DNA of 64,000 bases from an uncultured Myxococcales bacterium (GCA_937980205.1 CALJKW010000064.1:183813-247812); one strand, 5' to 3'. Positions 7,587 through 15,936 are shown, numbered from the stretch's first letter. Made by a program: numbers and translations. Notes: generated from the sequence alone by a model not told the origin.

Positions 7587-8739
7587 CGCCACCGGCGGGA
7601 GCAGAGCCTCCCGCGAGCTTCTCCACCCGCGCGATCAGATCCGGCAGCGACGAGGCCGGCGCGAGCTGCACGGCCTTGAGCAGCGTGACCTCGAGGGCGA
7701 GGCGCGGCTGCGGGGCGCGGGCGATCTCCCAGCTCGCGGAGTGAACGACGTCGAACAGGCGGGCGAGCGTGGCCGCGTCGGCCTCGCGCGAGAGCGCAAC
7801 CACGGCCTCGCGCTCGGATTCCGCCAGCTCTTCCGGCGCGGCGCCGGTGGCCTTGGCCACGAACACGTGCCGCAGGTGGAACGCGAGCTCGTCGGCGAGG
7901 CGGCGCATGTCGATGCCGACGTTCCACACCTCTTCGGTCTTCTCGAGCAGCAGCTTGCTGTCCCTGCGCACGAGGCCTTCGGCGAACGCGTGCACGAGCG
8001 TGCGGTCGATGGCGCCGAGCGTCTCGGCGACCTCGGCGTCGGAGGGCGAGGTGCCGCAGGCCGAGAGCACCTGGTCGAGCAGCGAGAGCGCGTCGCGCAT
8101 GCCGCCCTCGCTCTGGCGGACGATGAGCGCGAGCGAGCGGTCGGAGACGTTCACCTTCTCGAGCGCGCAGATCTCCTTCAGGCGCTTGAGCATCGCGGCC
8201 GAGGAGATGCGGCGGAAGTTGTGGCGCTGGCAGCGCGAGATGATCGTGTCGGGCAGCTTGTGCGGCTCGGTCGTCGCGAAGATGAACTTCACGTGACCGG
8301 GCGGCTCTTCGAGGGTCTTGAGCAGCGCGTTGAACGCCGCCCCCGAGAGCATGTGCACCTCGTCGATGATGTAGATCTTGTGACGCGAGCCGGCGGGCAG
8401 GTACTTCGCGTTCTCGCGGATCTCGCGGACGTTCTCGACGCCGTTGTTCGAGGCTCCGTCGATCTCGGAGACGTCGGGCGAGGTGCCGTCGCGGATCTCC
8501 GTGCAGGCCTTGCAGACGCCGCAGGGCTGCGGGGTGGGGCCCTTCTCGCAGTTGAGCGCGCGAGCGAGCAGCCGCGCGGCGGTGGTCTTGCCGACGCCGC
8601 GCGGGCCGCAGAACAGGTAGGCATGAGCGACGCGATCGAGCTTGAGCGCGTTCTCGACGGTCTTCACCACGTGCTCCTGCCCCGTCATCTCTTCGAAGGC
8701 CTGGGGCCGGTACTTCCTGGCGAGGACCGTGTAGCTCAT
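7525..8739 (-). CDS. dnaX: DNA polymerase III subunit gamma (DnaX N-terminal part)
   Basis: A 404-residue open frame from ATG 8739 ('MSYTVLARKYRPQAFEEMTG'). AAA+ clamp-loader features: Walker A GPRGVGKTTAARLLA (about 45-60), a four-Cys zinc module (CEKG...CGVCKAC), Walker B-like IYIIDEVHML with sensor 1 'FIFATTEPHKLPDTIISRCQR', then domains II and III to about residue 370. It ends in a short Gly/Pro-rich tail at TGA 7525. The length matches the short gamma form (E. coli 431). Together with the adjacent tau extension it is probably the site where both subunits are made. First gene of dnaX-ybaB-recR. Confidence 0.95.
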   Translation of the reverse strand: MSYTVLARKYRPQAFEEMTGQEHVVKTVENALKLDRVAHAYLFCGPRGVGKTTAARLLARALNCEKGPTPQPCGVCKACTEIRDGTSPDVSEIDGASNNGVENVREIRENAKYLPAGSRHKIYIIDEVHMLSGAAFNALLKTLEEPPGHVKFIFATTEPHKLPDTIISRCQRHNFRRISSAAMLKRLKEICALEKVNVSDRSLALIVRQSEGGMRDALSLLDQVLSACGTSPSDAEVAETLGAIDRTLVHAFAEGLVRRDSKLLLEKTEEVWNVGIDMRRLADELAFHLRHVFVAKATGAAPEELAESEREAVVALSREADAATLARLFDVVHSASWEIARAPQPRLALEVTLLKAVQLAPASSLPDLIARVEKLAGGSAPAGGVKLQQPGAPGGRSGSPNFRA

Positions 8740-8778
8740 GCCTCGTATGTAGCAGTGAACCGGTGACGGATCAGCAGC

Positions 8779-9624
8779 TCACTTGAAGGCGCCGGCGAAC
8801 GTCGCGAAGAAGTCGTCCCAGCCGCGCACCTTGCCGAGCAGCTCCTTCGTGTGCGGCACGGGCGTCGCCATGCCGCCGCTCGCGATGAACTGGTGCATCG
8901 TCACGAAGTCCTGGGCGTACCAGTCTTCGAGGCCCGCCGACTTGAGGCCGGCCTTGAACTGGTCGGGAGGCAGGTCGACGTACTTCACCTGCTTGCCGAT
9001 GCGCTTGCCGATGCGCTCGGCGAACTCGGCGTGGCTGATGGGCTCCTGGCCGGTGAGCTGGTACGTCTTGCCGGCGTGCCCCTGCTCGGTGAGCATCTTC
9101 GCCGCGACGGCGGCGATGTCGCGGGCGTCGATGGCGGCGATCTTCCCGTCCTTCGCGGCGCCGTAGAACGCGCCGTCCTTCTTGATGGTGCCGGCCGAGC
9201 CCAGGAAGTTCTGCATGAAGTACGTCGGCTGAAGAATGGTCCACTGCAGGCCGGAGCCTTTGAGGTACTCGTCGCACTCGGCGTGCCACGTCGCGAGCTT
9301 CACCGGCGACTGCTTGTCGGCGCCCATCACGGACAGGCGCACGACGTGCTTCACGCCGTTCTTCCGCGCGGAGTCGATCATGTTCTTGTGCCACTGCACC
9401 GACTCGGGGACCGAGTTGGTGAGCAGGAACGCGGTGGAGCCACCCTTGAAGGCGGCGTCGAGCGCGGCCTTGTCGTCGTAGGTGGCCTTCACGACCTCGA
9501 CGTTCGCCTGCTTCTGCGCCTTGTCGGGGTTGCGCGCGATGACGCGGAACTTCGTGCCCGACTTCGCGAGCTGCTCCGAGAGGGCGCTGCCGATGGTACC
9601 CGTTGCTCCGGTGAGAACGATCAT
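8779..9624 (-). CDS. NmrA-like NAD(P)-binding atypical SDR
   Basis: 281 residues from ATG 9624. AAGGAG lies about 9 nt upstream, which favours this start over the longer open frame to 9927. The N-terminal Rossmann motif is 'MIVLTGATGTIGSALSEQL' (GxxGxxG), followed by a dinucleotide-binding segment 'FRVIARNPDKA'. The middle contains 'VVRLSVMGADKQSP' and 'WTILQPTYFMQNFL', typical of NmrA/HSCARG or YwnB-like proteins, which lack the classical SDR Tyr-Lys pair. Such proteins sense NAD(P)(H) or reduce quinones. It diverges from the metallo-hydrolase at 9764 across an intergenic region with a perfect 18-bp palindrome. Confidence 0.85.
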   Translation of the reverse strand: MIVLTGATGTIGSALSEQLAKSGTKFRVIARNPDKAQKQANVEVVKATYDDKAALDAAFKGGSTAFLLTNSVPESVQWHKNMIDSARKNGVKHVVRLSVMGADKQSPVKLATWHAECDEYLKGSGLQWTILQPTYFMQNFLGSAGTIKKDGAFYGAAKDGKIAAIDARDIAAVAAKMLTEQGHAGKTYQLTGQEPISHAEFAERIGKRIGKQVKYVDLPPDQFKAGLKSAGLEDWYAQDFVTMHQFIASGGMATPVPHTKELLGKVRGWDDFFATFAGAFK

Positions 9625-9720
9625 CGTGTGTGCTCCTTGTGTGCGGTTGAGGTCGCGTGAGGTAACGATGCGCGGTGTTCGCAGGCAATGAAGAACGCCG
9701 GTGTCATCCCCGGGTCGGAG

Positions 9721-9738
9721 CGTCCCGAATTCGGGACG
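9721..9738. promoter_or_regulatory. Perfect 18-bp palindrome in divergent intergenic region
   Basis: CGTCCCGAATTCGGGACG is perfectly self-complementary and lies in the 139-bp region between the NmrA-like gene (start 9624, minus) and the metallo-hydrolase (start 9764, plus). Its centre is 34 bp upstream of the hydrolase ATG, a typical operator position. The binding protein is unknown, and no regulator gene is adjacent. Confidence 0.5.
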
Positions 9739-9763
9739 GGGTGGACTACGCTGCGCTTCGCAC

Positions 9764-10846
9764 ATGAGAGCGATCACGAAGTCGCAGGGACTGCGCCTCG
9801 AGCGCGTGCGGGCCTCGAAGCAGTTCCGTGACGGGCTGTTCCGCAACACTTCCGGGGCGACGCCGGATCTCAAGGGAAACGCGTGGTCCACCATCGGCGA
9901 GTACGTGGCCGGCGGGCAGGTGCGCATCCCTCCGGGGCCGCTGCCGTGGGTGAGCCCGCTCGGCGGGTGGACGCGCTCGCCCGACTCGGGGCTGCGCCTG
10001 ACGTGGCTCGGTCACTCGACGGTGCTCATCGAGCTCGACGGCGTGCGCGTCATCACGGATCCGGTGTGGGGCCAGCGCATCTCTCCGGTGCGCTTCGCGG
10101 GGCCGCGGCGCTTTCAGCCGGCGCCGGTGGAGCTCGAGCAGCTGCCCGAGCTCGACGCCGTCATCGTCTCGCACGATCACTACGATCACCTCGACAAGCC
10201 CTCGATCGAGAAGCTCAGCAAGCGTGACGTGCCGTTCTTCACGTCGCTCGGTGTCGGCGCGCACCTGGAGAAGTACGGAGTCGACCCGCAGCGCATCACC
10301 GAGCTCGACTGGTGGGAGACGGCGAAGGTCCCCAAGAGCGACGTCGTCATCAGCGCGGCTCCGTCGCAGCACTTCAGCGGGCGCGGCCTGCGCGATCGCA
10401 ACACGACGCTGTGGTCCGCGTTCATCGTGAAGGGGCCGAAGCACCAGGTCTTCTTCAGCGGCGACACCGGCCTCACCGAGGAGTACTCCGAGATCGGCCG
10501 ACGCTTCGGTCGCTTCGACGCCGTGCTGCTCGAGATCGGCGCCTGGCACGAGAGCTGGGGGCAGATTCACTTGGGCCCGAAGAACGCGCTGGAGGCGCTG
10601 AAGCTGCTCGGCGGCGGGCTGCTCTTGCCGGTGCACTGGGGCACGTACAACCTCGCGATGCACGCGTGGGACGAGCCGGCGGAGCAGCTGTTCGAGCTGG
10701 CGCCGAAGGCGGGCGCGAACGTGATGATGCCGGTGATGGGGTCACCGACGGAGCCGGTGCGCTACGAGGGCCTCGACCCGTGGTGGCGGTCGGTGAAAGC
10801 GGTCAAACGCGGGCGGGCTGCCCGTGCTATTGGCTCCGGGACGTGA
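9764..10846 (+). CDS. Metallo-beta-lactamase-fold hydrolase (UlaG/NAPE-PLD-like)
   Basis: 360 residues from ATG 9764; an upstream GTG at 9701 is possible but would run through the palindrome. The metal-binding motif is 'VIVSHDHYDHLD' (HxHxDH), followed by 'HQVFFSGDTGLTEEY' (Asp ligand) and 'LLPVHWGTYNL' (late His). The N-terminal 'LTWLGHSTVLIELDGVRVITDPVW' is the family signature of RomA/UlaG/NAPE-phospholipase D-like enzymes, which hydrolyse phosphoester or lactone bonds. There is no signal peptide, so it is cytoplasmic. The stop overlaps the GTG start of a small membrane-protein gene (GTGA). Confidence 0.88.
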   Translation: MRAITKSQGLRLERVRASKQFRDGLFRNTSGATPDLKGNAWSTIGEYVAGGQVRIPPGPLPWVSPLGGWTRSPDSGLRLTWLGHSTVLIELDGVRVITDPVWGQRISPVRFAGPRRFQPAPVELEQLPELDAVIVSHDHYDHLDKPSIEKLSKRDVPFFTSLGVGAHLEKYGVDPQRITELDWWETAKVPKSDVVISAAPSQHFSGRGLRDRNTTLWSAFIVKGPKHQVFFSGDTGLTEEYSEIGRRFGRFDAVLLEIGAWHESWGQIHLGPKNALEALKLLGGGLLLPVHWGTYNLAMHAWDEPAEQLFELAPKAGANVMMPVMGSPTEPVRYEGLDPWWRSVKAVKRGRAARAIGSGT

Positions 10847-11238
10847 GCGTCCTCTACCAGGTTCATTCGATCTTGCGGTTCGCGGTGCTGCTCTCCGGCC
10901 TGACGATGGTGGCGATGTGCTTCGCGGGGCTGATGCAGGCGCAGCCGTTCACGAAGCCGGGCCGCATCATGGGCTCGGTGTTCGCGGGGCTGTTGCACAC
11001 CCAGGTGCTCGTCGGGCTGGCGCTGGTGATGGTGTGGCCGTGGGTGCCGCGCAACATCGGTCACATCGTGATGATGGTGGCGGCCGCCGCGCTCGCGCAG
11101 GTGATGCTCTCGAAGAACCGCCGGCACGCGACGCCGAACTGGGTGCGCCCGCTCATCGGCGTCGGCGGCGCGCTCGTCCTCATCGCCGCCGGCATCTTCG
11201 CCATCGGCCGCATGCCCTGGAGCTCGTCGGTCCTCTAA
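10843..11238 (+). CDS. Small four-helix inner-membrane protein
   Basis: 131 residues from GTG 10843, overlapping the hydrolase stop by four bases. Four hydrophobic segments are visible: about 10-30, 45-65, 70-88 and 103-125, with short polar loops such as 'SKNRRHATPNW'. No recognised domain or catalytic residue. Translational coupling suggests it works with, or is co-regulated with, the metallo-hydrolase. Confidence 0.7.
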   Translation: MSVLYQVHSILRFAVLLSGLTMVAMCFAGLMQAQPFTKPGRIMGSVFAGLLHTQVLVGLALVMVWPWVPRNIGHIVMMVAAAALAQVMLSKNRRHATPNWVRPLIGVGGALVLIAAGIFAIGRMPWSSSVL

Positions 11239-11239
11239 G

Positions 11240-11256
11240 AAGGGGACTGTCCCCTT
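11240..11256. repeat. GGGGAC-type dispersed palindrome, copy 1
   Basis: AAGGGGAC and GTCCCCTT (8-bp arms, 1-nt spacer) sit in the 19-bp gap between the convergent membrane-protein and universal-stress-protein genes. A related element (GGGGAC-TG-GTCCCC with longer arms) occurs at 55415-55440. It may act as a terminator, with a TTTT run following on the plus strand, or belong to a dispersed REP-like family. Confidence 0.6.
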
Positions 11257-11257
11257 T

Positions 11258-11686
11258 TCAGCGCCAGACCGTGACGGGGCAGTGGGCGCCGTGGACGACG
11301 CGGTCGGAGACGGAGCCGAGGAGCAGGCGCTTGGCGGGGCCCAAGCCGCGGGCTCCGAGGACGATGAGGTCGACGGACTTGTGCGCGGCGAAGTCGATGA
11401 TGGTCTCGGCGACCGGGCCGAGCTCGACCGAGCGCTCGATCTTCACGCCCGGATGCTCGCCGGCGATGCTGTCGAGCTGAGCCCGCAGGTTCGCGAGGTC
11501 CGCGTCGGTGTGCGACGGCGCGACGATGCTCGTGCCGAGCGGCCCGACGGGGATGATCTCCGGGCGCTGCAGCACCGTGAGCAGCGAGGCGCGCGCACCG
11601 CACTGCTCCGCGAGCGCGAGCCCGAAGCGCGCCGCCTTGCGCGAGGGCACCGAGCCGTCCACTGCGATCAAGATGTGCTCCAGCAT
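11258..11686 (-). CDS. Universal stress protein (UspA family)
   Basis: 142 residues from ATG 11686; the open frame extends further upstream, but only from here does it match the family. Start 'MLEHILIAVDGSVPSRKAARFGLALA', an acidic middle, and the ATP-binding signature G-2x-G-9x-G-S in 'LGARGLGPAKRLLLGSVSDRVVHGAHCPVTVW'. USPs are small cytoplasmic nucleotide-binding proteins induced by starvation or stress. It converges on the small membrane-protein gene. Confidence 0.92.
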   Translation of the reverse strand: MLEHILIAVDGSVPSRKAARFGLALAEQCGARASLLTVLQRPEIIPVGPLGTSIVAPSHTDADLANLRAQLDSIAGEHPGVKIERSVELGPVAETIIDFAAHKSVDLIVLGARGLGPAKRLLLGSVSDRVVHGAHCPVTVWR

Positions 11687-11862
11687 GGCGACACGCCGTG
11701 CAAGCGACGTGCGTGCGCGGCCCGCCACGCATTCAGGCCAGTTGAGCCCGGTGACGGTTACCGGGGCGCCACGGACGGGAAGGGGAAGAAACGCCTGCCC
11801 GAGTGAAGAAGCCGCGATTGGGCTAGCCAATCCTGGCTAAAGGGAGGAGTTGAACCTCGTCG

Positions 11863-13014
11863 ATGTATGAGATCGATACCGTTCGCGTGTGGGGCCTCTT
11901 CGGCCGGGCAGGCACGGCTCTCGACGTGCGCTGGCTCCTGCTCCTGACGCTGGTGGCGTCCGCCGCCTCGGCGCACAAGCCGAGCGACGCCTACGTGACG
12001 ATCGACTTCCGCGGCGCGCCCTCGCTGCGAATCGATCTCGCGCTGCGCGATCTCGACGACGCGCTCGGGCTCGATGCCGATGGCGACGGCTCCATCCGCT
12101 GGAGCGAGGTGCAGGCGAAGCTGCCTGCCGTCGACGCCGAGGTGACGCGGCACGTGGGCGTGCGCGGCTGCGCGTGGGAGGTGCGCGAGCACGGCGTCAC
12201 TCCGCACAGCGACGGCGCCTACCTCGTGCTCGAGGGCCCGCTTCGCTGCGAGGCGGACGCCGCCGTGGTGCTGACGTACTCGCTGTTCTTCGAGCGCGAT
12301 CCGCAGCACCGCGCGCTCGCGAGGCTGCTGGTCGGCTCGACGGAGCAGACGCTGATCGCGTCTCCCGATCGGCGCGAGCTCGCGTACGAGGCGAAGCCGG
12401 CGGCGGGTGCCTCGCTCGGCCAGTTCCTGGTCGAGGGCGTGCATCACATCTTGATCGGAGCCGACCACCTGTTGTTCTTGAGCGCGCTGCTGCTGACCTC
12501 GGTGGTCGAGCGCAGAGGGCGGGCCCGCTTCGGCATGACCGAGTGGGCGCCGAGGCCGACGCTGAAGCCTGCGCTGGTCGAGGTGCTGAAGCTCGTGACG
12601 TCGTTCACCGTGGCGCACTCGCTGACGCTCGGGCTCGCCGCGCTCGACGTCGTCGATCTGCCGAGCCGGCTCGTCGAGAGCGCCATCGCCGCCACCGTGG
12701 TGCTCGCGGCGCTCGCGAACCTCTGGCCGCTCACCGGCTCAGATCGCTGGGGCCCCGCGTTCGCGCTCGGCCTCGTGCACGGCTTCGGGTTTTCGTCGGT
12801 CCTCAAGGACTCGGGGCTGCGCGGCACCTCGCTGGTCGCCGAGCTGTTCGGCTTCAACCTCGGCGTCGAGGTGGGGCAGCTCATGTTCGTCGCCGTGGTG
12901 GTGCCGGTGTGCTTCGCTCTGTCGCGGCTGCGCGTGTATCCCTGGCTCGCGCGCGCAGGCTCTTTGGTGATCGCGGGCTACGGGCTGATGTGGCTGTACG
13001 AGCGGGCGCTATGA
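11863..13014 (+). CDS. HupE/UreJ-like membrane protein with exported N-terminal domain
   Basis: 383 residues from ATG 11863; GTG 11926 would place a cleaner signal peptide ('VRWLLLLTLVASAASAH') at the very start. An N-terminal extracytoplasmic domain of about 150 residues contains an EF-hand-like loop 'LDADGDGSIRWSE'. The C-terminal half begins with 'FLVEGVHHILIGADHLLFLSALLL', the HupE/UreJ_2 signature with conserved His and Asp, and has about six or seven hydrophobic helices including 'VTSFTVAHSLTLGLAAL'. HupE/UreJ proteins are associated with nickel/cobalt transport; metal specificity here is not shown. Its stop overlaps the next ATG (ATGA). Confidence 0.83.
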   Translation: MYEIDTVRVWGLFGRAGTALDVRWLLLLTLVASAASAHKPSDAYVTIDFRGAPSLRIDLALRDLDDALGLDADGDGSIRWSEVQAKLPAVDAEVTRHVGVRGCAWEVREHGVTPHSDGAYLVLEGPLRCEADAAVVLTYSLFFERDPQHRALARLLVGSTEQTLIASPDRRELAYEAKPAAGASLGQFLVEGVHHILIGADHLLFLSALLLTSVVERRGRARFGMTEWAPRPTLKPALVEVLKLVTSFTVAHSLTLGLAALDVVDLPSRLVESAIAATVVLAALANLWPLTGSDRWGPAFALGLVHGFGFSSVLKDSGLRGTSLVAELFGFNLGVEVGQLMFVAVVVPVCFALSRLRVYPWLARAGSLVIAGYGLMWLYERAL

Positions 13015-14150
13015 ACGTCGTCGTCGTCGGAGCCGGCATCTTCGGAGTCACCGCGGCGCTCGAGCTGCGCGCCCGCGGCCTCGACGTCACGCTCGTCGAC
13101 GGCGGGCCGATTCCCAATCCGCTCGCCGAGTCGACGGACCTCTCGAAGGCGGTGCGCGCCGACTACGGCGCCGACGAGGACTACACCGCCCGCATGGAGC
13201 GCGCGCTCGTGAAGTGGCGCGAGTCGCCGTTCTTCCACGAGACCGGCGTCATGTACCTGTCCCGCGCGCCGATGGCGCCGGGCGGCTTCGAGCACGACAG
13301 CTTCCAGGTGCTCACGCGCCGCGGCCACGCGCTTCAGCGCATCACGCCCCAAGAGCTGCGCGCCCGCTTCCCCGCGTGGAACCCCGAGCTGTTCGTCGAC
13401 GGCTACTTCAACCCCGAAGGCGGCTGGGCCGAGAGCGGGCGGGTCGTGGCTGCGCTCGCCGCCGAGGCCAAAGCCCGAGGCGTCCGCGTCGTCGAGAACG
13501 CGCGCTGCGAAGCCCTGCGCCTGCGGGGCGACGAGATCGTCGGCGTCGGAGACCTCGACGCCGAGCACGTGGTGCTCTGCTCCGGCGCGTGGACGACGAA
13601 GCTCGTGCCGTCGCTGGCGGGCTGCTTCACCGCGTCCGGTCAGCCGGTGTTCCACCTGAAGCCGGCGCAGCCCTCACGCTTCGAGGCCGCCGTCTTCCCC
13701 ACGTACGGCGCCGACATCGCCACGACCGGCTGGTACGGCTTCCCCATGCACCCCAGCGGCGTGCTGAAGATCGCGAACCACGGGCCCGGTCGAGTCGTCG
13801 ATCCCGACGAGACGAACCGCGCGGTGCTGCCGTCACAGGAGACCTCGCTGCGCGACTTCCTGAAGCTCGCGTTCCCCGAGCTCCACTCGGCGCCGATCGT
13901 CGCGACGCGCACGTGCATCTACTGCGACACGCGCGACGGGCACCTGTGGATCGCGAGGGACCCTTCGCGCGAGGGGCTCACCGTGGCGGCGGGCGGCTCG
14001 GGGCACGCGTTCAAGTTCGCCCCGCTGCTGGGCGGGTGGATCGCGGACGCGGCGCTCGGCGTCGCGAACCCCGAGCTCGACAAGTTCCGCTGGCGCCCGG
14101 AGATCGCTCCGCAGAAGAGCGAAGAGGGCGCGCGCTTCGTCCCGTCGTGA
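13011..14150 (+). CDS. FAD-dependent amine oxidase (DAO / sarcosine-oxidase-like)
   Basis: 379 residues from ATG 13011, overlapping the HupE-like stop. N-terminal FAD-binding Rossmann motif 'VVVVGAGIFGVTAALELRARG' in outline (GxGxxG plus downstream Asp), a middle substrate domain, and a C-terminal FAD-binding segment 'GLTVAAGGSGHAFKFAPLLG'. The segment 'RTCIYCDTRDGHLWIA' aligns in pattern with the monomeric sarcosine oxidase stretch where a Cys carries covalent FAD, so a covalent flavin is possible. It would oxidise a secondary or N-methyl amine with O2; the substrate is unknown. Confidence 0.85.
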   Translation: MNVVVVGAGIFGVTAALELRARGLDVTLVDGGPIPNPLAESTDLSKAVRADYGADEDYTARMERALVKWRESPFFHETGVMYLSRAPMAPGGFEHDSFQVLTRRGHALQRITPQELRARFPAWNPELFVDGYFNPEGGWAESGRVVAALAAEAKARGVRVVENARCEALRLRGDEIVGVGDLDAEHVVLCSGAWTTKLVPSLAGCFTASGQPVFHLKPAQPSRFEAAVFPTYGADIATTGWYGFPMHPSGVLKIANHGPGRVVDPDETNRAVLPSQETSLRDFLKLAFPELHSAPIVATRTCIYCDTRDGHLWIARDPSREGLTVAAGGSGHAFKFAPLLGGWIADAALGVANPELDKFRWRPEIAPQKSEEGARFVPS

Positions 14151-14177
14151 TTCGGTCGTGTCCTTTGGTTCGTCCGT

Positions 14178-14582
14178 TCACCGGCTGCGACGTGCCCGCT
14201 TGCTGGCGGCCAGCGAGGCACGCAACGCCGCTCGAACGCGCTCGGTTGCCTCGTCAGGTGCGGGTTCGGGGGCGAGAGCCGGGAAGGTCAGCGCCACCTT
14301 TCCGCCGAACGGCGCGAACACGCGTGCGAGGGTCTGCAGCCTCGGGTTGGCTTCGCGGTCGTCCTCGAGCTCTGCGATCGCACGTGGCGACACCTTCACG
14401 ACCTTCGCGAACCTCGTTCGGGACATTCTCAGGAACGTGCTGCGAAGCAGCCGCGCGGCGTCTGCGAGGCTGAGCTCGCCCGTCGCGATCATGGCTCCGA
14501 CCTGTTCCAAGAGGGCCTTGCGCTCCTGCGGGCGCAGCCGCGCGACGTCTTCACGGGTGAGCGGTCTTACAGCAGCGTCCAT
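14178..14582 (-). CDS. hipB: HipB-like helix-turn-helix antitoxin
   Basis: 134 residues, second gene of a two-gene minus-strand unit, overlapping the HipA-like gene by 16 bp. The centre has an XRE-type helix-turn-helix ('ADAARLLRSTFLRMSRTRFAKVVKVSPRAIAELEDD') followed by 'REANPRLQTLARVFAPFGGKVALTF', the usual HipB end of domain. The N-terminal ~35 residues and the Arg-rich C-terminal helix are extra. By family role it would neutralise the kinase toxin and repress the operon. Gene order (toxin first) is opposite to E. coli hipBA. Confidence 0.78.
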   Translation of the reverse strand: MDAAVRPLTREDVARLRPQERKALLEQVGAMIATGELSLADAARLLRSTFLRMSRTRFAKVVKVSPRAIAELEDDREANPRLQTLARVFAPFGGKVALTFPALAPEPAPDEATERVRAALRASLAASKRARRSR

Positions 14583-15853
14583 TCGCGCAGCTTCCTCTCC
14601 GTGTGTTCGAGGCCGATGCCGGGAGAAGTCAGGGTCTCCGATGGAAGACCTTCTTCGGCGAGAAGCTGCGGCAGCGGGCGAAGCTTCTGTGCGAGTGCGT
14701 TCAGCCCCTCTCTCAAGAAGACTTCGTCAGGTCCAAAGCTGGCGAGCAGCGCTGGCCAGTCGACTCCACCTCGCTCGTGGTTCTCCCACTTCGTCGTGCG
14801 GGTGATCCCTTCGGGGTCCATCGCCATCGGGGCGAAGTCGTAGATCGGCGCGAGCGTCACTTGCGTGCTCGACTTCAGCAGCGACGTGTTGCGGCCGTGG
14901 TTGTCCGTGTTTCCGAAGACCTGGTTCAGCAGGTCTCGCCGCAGGTATTCCAGCAAGACGTTGCGGAACCGCGGTGCTGGGAACACCCGGCGCAGCGCAT
15001 CGAGCACGCGCTCATGCTTGAGCCATGCGCCCGGGCGCGCCCCGACGACGGAGTAGATCGACTCGACCCCGAGTCGCACCTCGCCCGTCGCTCCTCGCAC
15101 GACGTCGAACCTCGGCAGCCACAGGCTCGGACCGTGCTCCCCCTCGATGAGCTGCATGCCCTGCGTCGAGATCGTGTCGATGCCCAGGGCGGCGAGGGCC
15201 CGGTAGTAGACGTACTCCGAGCGAAGGATGGTCTTGTCACGCGGCGTGCGTTGGCCTCGCGCGAACTTGACGAGGTAGTGCGCGTCGCGGCAATCGGGTT
15301 CGTCCTGCCACGTGTCGACCCACACTTGCTGGTCGGCGTCGAGGCGCAGCAGGAGCTTCGGCGAATCACCACCCGCTCCGGTCGCTCCGCCGACTTGCAC
15401 ACCGTGCTCCGCCGCGTAATCGAGAAAGGCGGTCTCCCGATCGACCACGGCGCGTTGCGGGAAGCGCAGGGGCGGGTTCGTCTTGGGGGGCACCGCTTCT
15501 TTGATTCGCAGGTGACCGATGGGAGCGATCGCGCCCCGGCCGAGCAGCTCGAAGTCGTCGATGGGGCGGCCGCTGAACAGCTTTCGTTGCCACCAGCTGC
15601 GCGCGCTGCCGAGCGGCCGAATGTCGTCGAGAAGAGCAGGCCACGCACGCAGGCAGGTCGGCCCCCACTGCAGCGGTAGGTTCACGCTCGCTGCTGCAGT
15701 CGGCGCACTCTCCGCCAGCCATCGCGCGAGGTGTTCATCCGTGTAGGAGAAGTTCAAAGCGCCGTCCGCTCCCAGCTCCGGATGCGGACACTCGAGCTCG
15801 GCCATGTCTCGCCAGTGCCCATCGACATTGGCTTGGAGCGTCAAGAGCGCCAT
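14567..15853 (-). CDS. hipA: HipA-family protein kinase toxin
   Basis: 428 residues from ATG 15853. HipA-type features: 'APIGHLRIKEA' (about 115-125), glycine-rich loop 'VGGATGAGGDSPKLLLRL' around 170-185, catalytic 'FGNTDNHGRNTSLL' with the Asp/Asn pair near 325-330, and the metal-binding 'LAPIYDFAPM'. HipA toxins phosphorylate tRNA synthetases and induce dormancy; the target here is unknown. The full-length kinase core appears intact. AT-rich operator-like boxes lie immediately upstream, in contrast to the GC-rich surroundings. Confidence 0.88.
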   Translation of the reverse strand: MALLTLQANVDGHWRDMAELECPHPELGADGALNFSYTDEHLARWLAESAPTAAASVNLPLQWGPTCLRAWPALLDDIRPLGSARSWWQRKLFSGRPIDDFELLGRGAIAPIGHLRIKEAVPPKTNPPLRFPQRAVVDRETAFLDYAAEHGVQVGGATGAGGDSPKLLLRLDADQQVWVDTWQDEPDCRDAHYLVKFARGQRTPRDKTILRSEYVYYRALAALGIDTISTQGMQLIEGEHGPSLWLPRFDVVRGATGEVRLGVESIYSVVGARPGAWLKHERVLDALRRVFPAPRFRNVLLEYLRRDLLNQVFGNTDNHGRNTSLLKSSTQVTLAPIYDFAPMAMDPEGITRTTKWENHERGGVDWPALLASFGPDEVFLREGLNALAQKLRPLPQLLAEEGLPSETLTSPGIGLEHTERKLREWTLL

Positions 15854-15915
15854 GATGCACTATGGTACATCAAGAGGCGCCTGGTGCCGATAGTTAGTGT
15901 CCTATTGTGCACTAA
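15854..15915 (-). promoter_or_regulatory. Probable hipA-hipB promoter/operator region
   Basis: An unusually AT-rich stretch directly upstream of the hipA ATG. It holds an imperfect palindrome GATGCACTATGGTACATC (15854-15871, 14 of 18 positions symmetric) and, 23 bp further upstream, TTAGTG (15894-15899) facing CACTAA (15910-15915). The half-site CACTA recurs in both. This looks like a pair of HipB-type operators, with the -10/-35 elements probably between or within them. Confidence 0.5.
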
Positions 15916-15936
15916 ATGGCCGAGGCGGGGCCAAGT

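Noticed and set aside
6828..8739. dnaX treated as a pseudogene
   Set aside because: Both parts are intact, with the break exactly in the linker where gamma ends in other bacteria; essential gene context makes loss unlikely.
8771..9688. Minus-strand ORF overlapping the NmrA-like gene
   Set aside because: Different frame of the same gene, Arg-rich shadow without a domain.
9625..9927. Longer N-terminus for the NmrA-like protein
   Set aside because: The 101 extra residues run through the operator palindrome and the divergent promoter region; ATG 9624 has a good AAGGAG.
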